Below are positions 1 through 4,737 of a stretch of DNA of 6,199 nucleotides, one piece after another. Under the pieces are notes generated by a model, which saw nothing but the letters and a program-made list of their open reading frames with translations, ran no database searches and was not told where the DNA came from. Each line of letters opens with the position of its first letter. Position 1 is the first letter of the stretch. Position numbers and translations under genes: made by a program. This DNA is from CAYGWP01 sp964353455 (GTDB lineage Bacteria > Planctomycetota > Phycisphaerae > FEN-1346): positions 1-6,199 of the forward strand of contig CAYGWP010000010.1 of NCBI GenBank assembly GCA_964353455.1, written 5' to 3'.

Positions 1-2
1 GC

Positions 3-1127
3 GAGCGCGGCCGCGAGGTCATGAAGGCCGTGGCGGCAGAGTACCCCGACATCACGATCCTATCTTTCTTCCTCAACAGCGTTTGCGACCGGGCCGCCGG
101 CCGGGCCGACCCGCGGCCGATCCTTGCGGCGGAGGGGTACGGCCTGCTGCCGGCGTTCCTCGACGGGTGGCTGGATGCAGCGCCGCCGACGGTCACGCTC
201 GTGGATGGGCACGAGGGATCATATCTTTATAACAGTGACATCGCGTTCCTGGAGGCGGCCAACCTCATCCGCGGCGAGTGCCAGGGCCTCGTCTCCCCCG
301 AGAACCGCGCCAAGTACCGCGCCCAGGTCCAGACCGGCTTCGGCATCTACCTGGACGCCTACGCAAACCCGCCCGGTTCCCGGTGGCGCATCAGGGGCCT
401 CGACGGAGACGCCGCCGAGCGCCTGCGGGCGAACACGAGCGCCGCCATCCGGGCGGCCGATCAGTACGTCTGGATCTACGGCGAGAAGTGCCGCTGGTGG
501 CCCACGCCCAATAAGAGCGTCGCCGAGAAGACGTGGCCCGAAGCGCTGCCGGGCGCCGAGGGGGCGCTCCGGTTCGCCCGCGACCCGTCGGACTGGGCGC
601 GGTGGAGGATGGCCGAACTTGCGAAGGCCGGCCCGCTTGAGAACCTTCTCAAGAACGGCGACTTCGGTGCCGCGCCGGCAAAGAAGGGCGGCACGCCAGC
701 CGACTGGGGCACGTGGCAGGACGAGAAGTCCAAAGGCACGTTTGCTTGGGACGGCGAAGCCGGCGCTGCGGCCAAGGGTTCCGGTCGCATGGCCGGCGTG
801 TCCGACGGCTGCTTTATCCAGTCGGTCAAGGCCGCGCCCGGCCGCAGGTACGTTGTGGAGGCCGCGCGGCGGATCCAGGGCAGGGGCGACGCTATCGTCC
901 TTATCCGCTGGCAGACGGCCGATGAGAAGTGGACCGCCGAGGAGAAGGACGTGCCGCTTGTTGCGGCCGGCCCGCGCGGCGAGTGGGCGAAAATCTTCGG
1001 CGTCGTCGAGGTTCCCGAAGGCGCGGGACGTCTGCTTGTCCTTCTGCTTGCGCGCGGCCAGTCATCCGCGGAGGATGTGGCGTGGTTCGACGACGTGCGG
1101 CTGTACGCGCTTGACCCGGAAAAGTGA
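3..1127 (+). CDS. Putative carbohydrate-active protein with C-terminal jelly-roll (CBM-like) domain, 5' partial
   Basis: The reading frame is open to the left edge. The in-frame Met at 21 lies inside a run (RGREVMKAVAAEYPD) that reads like mid-domain sequence and has no Shine-Dalgarno, so the true start is probably outside the window. Numbering from that Met, residues 1-200 look like the C-terminal half of an alpha/beta, probably TIM-barrel, catalytic domain. A hydrophobic strand (ITILSFFLNS) is followed by VDGHEGSYLYNS at 61-72, and WIYGEKCRWWP at 151-161 has the look of a glycosidase active-site strand, with Glu155 as a candidate catalytic residue. Residues ~207-368 start with NLLKNGDF and end with WFDDVRLY (355-362), the typical first and last strands of CBM4/9-like beta-sandwich modules. 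It is closely followed by a secreted beta-helix gene, which supports a glycan-related role. I cannot assign a glycoside hydrolase family or substrate; the domain layout is inferred by eye. Confidence 0.8.
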   Translation, partial: ERGREVMKAVAAEYPDITILSFFLNSVCDRAAGRADPRPILAAEGYGLLPAFLDGWLDAAPPTVTLVDGHEGSYLYNSDIAFLEAANLIRGECQGLVSPENRAKYRAQVQTGFGIYLDAYANPPGSRWRIRGLDGDAAERLRANTSAAIRAADQYVWIYGEKCRWWPTPNKSVAEKTWPEALPGAEGALRFARDPSDWARWRMAELAKAGPLENLLKNGDFGAAPAKKGGTPADWGTWQDEKSKGTFAWDGEAGAAAKGSGRMAGVSDGCFIQSVKAAPGRRYVVEAARRIQGRGDAIVLIRWQTADEKWTAEEKDVPLVAAGPRGEWAKIFGVVEVPEGAGRLLVLLLARGQSSAEDVAWFDDVRLYALDPEK

Positions 1128-1144
1128 CCGACAGGGAACGCGAC

Positions 1145-3061
1145 ATGGGGCGACCCGCATCAGCAGGCATCCTTCTTGGCATCGTTGCGGCGGCGGCAGC
1201 GGCGTTTCCGACGTTCGCTCAACTCCGGATTCCCCCTCGGCCAAGCGCCGCAGCCGCCGCGCGGCAGGGGGCCGAGGCCGATGAGAACATCGTCTTTCCG
1301 CCCGACGCCGGCATCATCAACGTGCGCGACTACGGGGCCAAGGGCGACGGCGCGACCGACGACACCGCCGCCATCCAGCGGGCGCTGGCCGAGCATCCCA
1401 ACCAGGGCGCGATCATCTATCTTCCGAACGGCACGTATCTAATCTCCGACACATTGATATGGCCACATGGCGACCGCGGCGGGTGGGAGGAGAAAAACAC
1501 CATCCTTCAGGGCCAGAGCCGCCGCGGCACGGTCATCCGTCTGCGCGACAACTGCCCGAACTTCGCCGACCCCGCCAAGCCGAAGGCCCTCGTCTGGACC
1601 GGACGGAAGCCCGCCCAGCGATTCCGAAACGCGCTGCGGAACCTCACGTTCGACACGGGACGCGGCAACCCGGGGGCAATCGGCGTCCAGTTCATGGCCA
1701 ACAACCAGGGGTGCGTGCGGCACGTCACGATCCGTTCGGGCGACGGGGCCGGGCCGATCGGCCTCGACCTCGGCTACACCGACGAGCAGGGGCCGTGCCT
1801 CATCCAGGACGTGCTGGTCGTCGGGTTCGACGTGGGCGTGAGCGCCAAGCACGCCGTTGACGGGTTCGTCATGGAGCACGTCACGCTCCAGGACCAGCGC
1901 CAGTGCGCCCTTGTGAACGACGGCCAATGCCTGGCGGTGCGCGGCCTGACGGTGCGTGGGGCGGTGCAGGCGGTCCGCTCGAAAGGGCTCCTGGTTCTTC
2001 TTGACGCCGACCTGGCGGGGTCGGGCGCGGCGGCGGTCCAGTACTCCGGCGGCCTTTTCGCCAGAAACATTAAGACGTCGGGATATCAAAAGGCGATTGA
2101 CGGTGCGAAAGCCTCGGCTGACGGGCCGCAGGTCGCGGAGTTCGTCTCGCACCCGCCGATCAGCCTCTTCCCGTCGCCGCAGCGGTCCCTCGGCCTGCCC
2201 GTTCGGGAGACGCCCGCCGTGCCGTGGGACGACATGAAGAACTGGGCCAACGGCGCGGCCGGCGCCGAGGGGAAGGATATCACGAAGAGCCTCCAGGCGG
2301 CCATCGACTCGGGGAAGACGACCGTGTATATCCCGCGCGGGTCCTTCAGGGTCAGCGACACCGTGACGATCCGCGGCGCGGTGCGGCGGCTGATCGGCTG
2401 CGAGGCGAACATCGAGGTCGGCCCGCCGGTGACGGACGGCGCGCGGCCGGTCTTCCGCTTCGCCGACGGCGCCGCGCCGGCAGTGGTCGTCGAGCGGATG
2501 AGCACGAACTTCGCACGCGGGCCGTTCTTCTTCATGGAGCACGCCTCCTCGCGCGCGCTCGTCATGGCCAGCATATCCGTCAACTTCCAGCAGACCGGCG
2601 CCTATCGGAACACCGGATCAGGGCCGCTCTTCATCGACGACGTCGTGGGCGCCGACTGGCGCTTCAAGAACCAGGCGGTCTGGGCGCGGCAGTTCAACGT
2701 CGAAAATAAGGGGACGCACATCACCAACGACGGCGGCACGCTCTGGATCCTCAACCTGAAGACCGAGCAGGGCGGGACGCTCATCGAGACGACCGGCGGC
2801 GGCCGGACCGAACTCCTCGGCGGACTATGTTACTCGTGCTCGCCGGCCGGGCCGGACCCGATGTTCGTCATCAATGACTCGTCGGCTTCGCTCGCCATCG
2901 CCGAGGTCTGCTTCAGCGGGAAGCCGTACGAGACGGTCGTCCGCGAGACGCGCTCCGGCCAGTCAAGGACGCTCGCGCGGTCGCAGGCCCCCGGCCACAT
3001 CGGCGGATGCCTGCTGCCGCTCTTTGCCGGCTACAGCGATTCCGCGAAGCGACCGGATTGA
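1145..3061 (+). CDS. Secreted double right-handed beta-helix protein, pectate-lyase-3/GH55-like
   Basis: Predicted exported polysaccharide-cleaving enzyme of 638 residues. I chose the ATG at 1145 because AGGGA lies 7 nt upstream and the protein then opens with a signal peptide: a short N-region, a Leu/Ile/Ala core and probable cleavage near Ala25-Gln26 (PTFA-QL). A GTG at 1124 would overlap the upstream stop as GTGA but adds an acidic MTDRERD leader. The family hallmark INVRDYGAKGDGATDDTAAIQ starts at residue 58, followed by a YLPNGTYLISDTL strand near 93-105. A second copy of this pattern appears at 377-409 (KDITKSLQAAIDSG, then TVYIPRGSFRVSDTVTI). Two such repeats are characteristic of GH55 exo-beta-1,3-glucanases and of larger Pectate_lyase_3 (PF12708) proteins. 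Ten cysteines are present, which would suit disulfides outside the cytoplasm. The substrate (beta-1,3-glucan, pectin or another polyuronide) cannot be decided from sequence. It follows gene 1 after 17 bp, so the two are probably co-transcribed. Confidence 0.88.
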   Translation: MGRPASAGILLGIVAAAAAAFPTFAQLRIPPRPSAAAAARQGAEADENIVFPPDAGIINVRDYGAKGDGATDDTAAIQRALAEHPNQGAIIYLPNGTYLISDTLIWPHGDRGGWEEKNTILQGQSRRGTVIRLRDNCPNFADPAKPKALVWTGRKPAQRFRNALRNLTFDTGRGNPGAIGVQFMANNQGCVRHVTIRSGDGAGPIGLDLGYTDEQGPCLIQDVLVVGFDVGVSAKHAVDGFVMEHVTLQDQRQCALVNDGQCLAVRGLTVRGAVQAVRSKGLLVLLDADLAGSGAAAVQYSGGLFARNIKTSGYQKAIDGAKASADGPQVAEFVSHPPISLFPSPQRSLGLPVRETPAVPWDDMKNWANGAAGAEGKDITKSLQAAIDSGKTTVYIPRGSFRVSDTVTIRGAVRRLIGCEANIEVGPPVTDGARPVFRFADGAAPAVVVERMSTNFARGPFFFMEHASSRALVMASISVNFQQTGAYRNTGSGPLFIDDVVGADWRFKNQAVWARQFNVENKGTHITNDGGTLWILNLKTEQGGTLIETTGGGRTELLGGLCYSCSPAGPDPMFVINDSSASLAIAEVCFSGKPYETVVRETRSGQSRTLARSQAPGHIGGCLLPLFAGYSDSAKRPD

Positions 3062-3086
3062 CATCCGCCGCGCGCCACGTCACACT
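3058..3086 (+). promoter_or_regulatory. Candidate sigma70-type promoter for the ACT-domain gene
   Basis: A perfect -35 hexamer TTGACA (3058-3063) overlaps the stop codon of the beta-helix gene. After a 17-bp spacer comes CACACT (3081-3086), which matches only 3 of 6 positions of the -10 consensus. Transcription would begin near 3093, about 36 nt ahead of the ACT-gene ATG. The poor -10 makes this a weak call; read-through from the upstream gene is an alternative. Confidence 0.25.
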
Positions 3087-3115
3087 GGAGTCAGGTAGGG
3101 GGCCATTGTCTCCAT

Positions 3116-3122
3116 GGGAGGA
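3116..3122 (+). promoter_or_regulatory. Strong Shine-Dalgarno fixing the ACT-domain gene start
   Basis: GGGAGGA sits 6 nt before the ATG at 3129, an ideal spacing. It rules out the in-frame ATG at 3114, which lies upstream of this site. CTCC at 3110-3113 can pair with GGAG at 3117-3120 across a 3-nt loop, so the site could be partly masked in the mRNA; this is a small stem and may not matter. Confidence 0.75.
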
Positions 3123-3128
3123 CGGGCC

Positions 3129-3554
3129 ATGAAACTGAAGGTCTCTCGGGTGGACGTGTGGGCGTCGAGCATCGAGGACCGGCCGGGCGGCCTGGCCGGG
3201 AAACTTTCGGCCCTGGCCGGGGCGGGGGCGAACCTGGAGTTCGTCGTCTCGCGCCGCGTGCCCGATAAGCCGGGCACGGGCGTCGTGTTCGTCTCCCCGG
3301 TGAAGGGCGCGCGGCAGATACGTGCGGCCGTGGCGGCGGGGTTCACGAAGGCCGCAGGGATGCACTCGGTCCGCGCGGAAGGGCCCGACAAGCCCGGCCT
3401 GGGGGCGAAGATGACGCAGGCCGTCGCCGCGGCGGGCATCAACCTGCGCGGGCTCTCGGCCGCAGCCCTCGGCAAGAAGTGCGTCGTGTACCTTGCGCTC
3501 GACAGCGCGGCCGATGCGGCGAAGGCGATCAATGCCCTCAAGCGGCTGGCGTGA
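3129..3554 (+). CDS. Small stand-alone tandem ACT-domain protein
   Basis: A 141-residue protein with two consecutive ACT domains and no catalytic domain, probably a cytoplasmic sensor of an amino acid or similar small ligand. The first ACT domain spans about residues 5-70, with the ligand-loop motif SIEDRPGGLA (14-23) leading into helix one (KLSALAGAGANLEF). The second spans about 78-141, with EGPDKPGLGAKM (84-95) and then VAAAGINLRGLSAAAL, the usual helix-strand pattern. A third DKPG (46-49) falls in the strand 2-3 turn of the first domain. The start at 3129 is set by a strong ribosome site. No signal peptide or membrane segment is visible. ACT domains usually act allosterically on biosynthetic enzymes or transcription factors; no such partner lies next to it, so its target is unknown. 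Assignment to the ACT fold is firm; ligand and role are not. Confidence 0.88.
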   Translation: MKLKVSRVDVWASSIEDRPGGLAGKLSALAGAGANLEFVVSRRVPDKPGTGVVFVSPVKGARQIRAAVAAGFTKAAGMHSVRAEGPDKPGLGAKMTQAVAAAGINLRGLSAAALGKKCVVYLALDSAADAAKAINALKRLA

Positions 3555-3559
3555 CTACC

Positions 3560-3688
3560 ACTACAGCGCCACTTGGCCTTTGCGCGGTGGGTCTCCGTAC
3601 CCACCGCGCGACGAAGCCGCGTTGGCGCGGTCGAAACACAGTCTGCGCGGCGGGCGCGGAGACCCGCCGCGCCAAGTGGCGCTGTAGT
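3560..3688. repeat. 129-bp imperfect palindromic element (MITE/REP-like) between convergent genes
   Basis: Outer arms 3560-3577 and 3671-3688 are perfect 18-bp inverted repeats (ACTACAGCGCCACTTGGC and its complement). Inside are three hairpins: 3582-3591 with 3600-3609 (10 bp, 8-nt loop), 3617-3621 with 3626-3630 (5 bp, TTGG loop), and 3645-3654 with 3663-3672 (10 bp, 8-nt loop). The first and third hairpins are near reverse complements of each other (4 differences in 28 positions), so the whole element is one large palindrome, interrupted by an extra CTTT at 3578-3581 and by the central hairpin. It occupies almost the entire gap between two stop codons and has no coding potential of its own. 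It could be a non-autonomous mobile element, a dispersed REP/BIME-like repeat, or a bidirectional transcription barrier. No U-run follows any of the stems, so a classic intrinsic terminator is unlikely. The structure is certain; the function is inferred. Confidence 0.85.
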
Positions 3689-3689
3689 A

Positions 3690-4655
3690 CTACTTGCCCC
3701 AGCCGCCGTAGCCGGTGCGGATGGCCTCGCGGTACCAGTCGAGGGTCAGGCGGAGGCCGTCGGCGAACCTGACGGCCGGCTCGTAGCCGAGGAGGTTGCG
3801 GGCGGCGGTGACGTCGGCCAGCGAGTGTTGCACATCCCCCGCGCGGGGCGGGGCATAGACGGGCCGAAGGTCCGTCCCGAGGAGCCGGTTGAATGCGGCG
3901 GCGATCTGGTTCAGGTCCACGGCCTCTCCGCAGCCGATGTTGACGACCTCTCCATGTGTTTCGGGTGCGTCGGCCGCGAGGAGGTTGGCCCGGACGACGT
4001 TTTCGACGAACGTGAAATCGCGGGACTGTTTGCCGTCGCCGAAGATGGTGGGCCTGCGGCCGCGGATCATCGCCGATGCGAACGCCGCGATCACCCCGGC
4101 GTACTGGTTCGCCGGGTCCTGCCGCGGTCCGAACACATTAAAATATCTAAGACAGACGGTCTGAAGTCCGAACGCGCGGTGGAACATGGCGGCATGCAGT
4201 TCCGAGCACGCCTTGTCTGCGGCGTACGGGCTGATCGGGGCGGGCAGCATCGTCTCGCGCTTCGGCAGTTCCTGGCCTGCGCCGTACGCCGAGGAACTTG
4301 CCGCCTGGACGAATCGCCGGACCCCCGCCTCGCGGGCCGCCATCAGCATGTTGAACGTGCCGAGGGAGTTATTCTCGAAACTTGCGCGCGGGTCGGCCAT
4401 GCTGCGCGGCACGCTCGGAAGGGCCGCCTGGTGGAAGACGACTTCGGCGCCGCGGCAGGCGCGGAGGCACGCGTCCGGGTGGCGGATGTCGCCCTCCACG
4501 AGTTCGATCTCCGCGGCCACCTCGGCGATGTTCTCGCGGAAACCCGTCAGAAAGTTGTCGAGGATGCGGACGGGCCGGCCACGCGCGAGGATCGCCCGCA
4601 CCAGGTTCGACCCGATGAATCCCGCGCCGCCGGTCACCAGCCAGACTTGAGCCAT
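3690..4655 (-). CDS. Extended-SDR nucleotide-sugar epimerase, UDP-N-acetylglucosamine 4-epimerase (WbpP)-like
   Basis: A 321-residue cytoplasmic NAD-dependent enzyme predicted to invert C4 of a UDP-hexose (UDP-Glc/Gal or, more likely, UDP-GlcNAc/GalNAc) to supply surface-glycan precursors. The start at 4655 is fixed by a perfect AAGGAGG 5 nt upstream. The NAD-binding Rossmann motif GGAGFIG lies at 9-15, with Asp33 after strand two. The catalytic set is Ser120-122 (AASSSAYG) plus Tyr144 and Lys148 (PYAADK). The conserved LRYFNVFGPRQDP starts at 169, and GDGKQSRDFTFVENV (207-220) and RAGDVQHSLAD (271-281) are typical of the WbpP branch. Ser278 falls where E. coli GalE carries bulky Tyr299; small residues there go with N-acetylated substrates in characterised homologues. 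Length and ends are complete for the family. It lies 82 bp downstream of the esterase on the same strand and ends against the palindromic repeat. Fold and cofactor are near certain; exact substrate is inferred. Confidence 0.92.
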   Translation of the reverse strand: MAQVWLVTGGAGFIGSNLVRAILARGRPVRILDNFLTGFRENIAEVAAEIELVEGDIRHPDACLRACRGAEVVFHQAALPSVPRSMADPRASFENNSLGTFNMLMAAREAGVRRFVQAASSSAYGAGQELPKRETMLPAPISPYAADKACSELHAAMFHRAFGLQTVCLRYFNVFGPRQDPANQYAGVIAAFASAMIRGRRPTIFGDGKQSRDFTFVENVVRANLLAADAPETHGEVVNIGCGEAVDLNQIAAAFNRLLGTDLRPVYAPPRAGDVQHSLADVTAARNLLGYEPAVRFADGLRLTLDWYREAIRTGYGGWGK

Positions 4656-4660
4656 GTGAT

Positions 4661-4667
4661 CCTCCTT
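4661..4667 (-). promoter_or_regulatory. Consensus Shine-Dalgarno fixing the epimerase start
   Basis: On the minus strand this reads AAGGAGG, a full match to the anti-Shine-Dalgarno, 5 nt before the ATG at 4655. It excludes the in-frame upstream Met at 4688, which would add MRRLKLPKEDH ahead of the Rossmann strand. Confidence 0.8.
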
Positions 4668-4687
4668 CGGAAGTTTGAGCCGGCGCA

Positions 4688-4716
4688 AGTTTACCGGCAG
4701 GGGCGGTCGCCGTCAA
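4688..4716 (-). promoter_or_regulatory. Candidate sigma70-type promoter for the epimerase gene
   Basis: On the minus strand, TTGACG (4716-4711; 5 of 6 to the -35 consensus) and TAAACT (4693-4688; 4 of 6 to -10) are separated by exactly 17 bp. They lie in the 82-bp gap between the esterase stop and the epimerase ATG. Transcription would start near 4681, leaving a short leader of about 26 nt that contains the Shine-Dalgarno. The spacing and placement are good, so the epimerase may be expressed independently of the esterase. A 5-bp GCCGG/CCGGC stem overlaps the -10 and is probably incidental. Confidence 0.45.
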
Positions 4717-4737
4717 AGCGCAGAATCGCGCCGCCGG

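Noticed and set aside
1124..1144. GTG start at 1124 for the beta-helix gene (GTGA overlap with gene 1)
   Set aside because: It would place acidic MTDRERD before the signal peptide, while the ATG at 1145 has AGGGA at a good distance. Translational coupling from GTG remains possible but is less likely.
124..1284. 386-codon plus-strand frame overlapping genes 1 and 2
   Set aside because: The product is almost entirely Arg, Ser, Pro and Ala, and it crosses the junction of two genes with better-supported frames. It is a frame shadow.
1439..2542. 367-codon minus-strand open frame under the beta-helix gene
   Set aside because: The sense strand encodes a clear signal peptide and beta-helix motifs; the antisense product is Arg/Asp/His-rich, low in hydrophobic blocks, and has no recognisable domain.
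3582..3612. Classic rho-independent terminator for the ACT gene
   Set aside because: The 10-bp stem is strong but is followed by GACGAAG and not by a T-run. The element might still hinder polymerase, but the sequence does not support an intrinsic terminator call.
3560..3688. CRISPR array or tRNA-like gene in the palindromic gap
   Set aside because: There are only two related units, in opposite orientation and without uniform spacers, and no tRNA-type T-arm or anticodon arrangement. The inverted symmetry explains the pattern.
4152..4162. Small palindrome CAGACGGTCTG
   Set aside because: It lies inside the epimerase coding sequence and has only 5-bp arms. Such short symmetry is expected by chance and nothing nearby suggests an operator.
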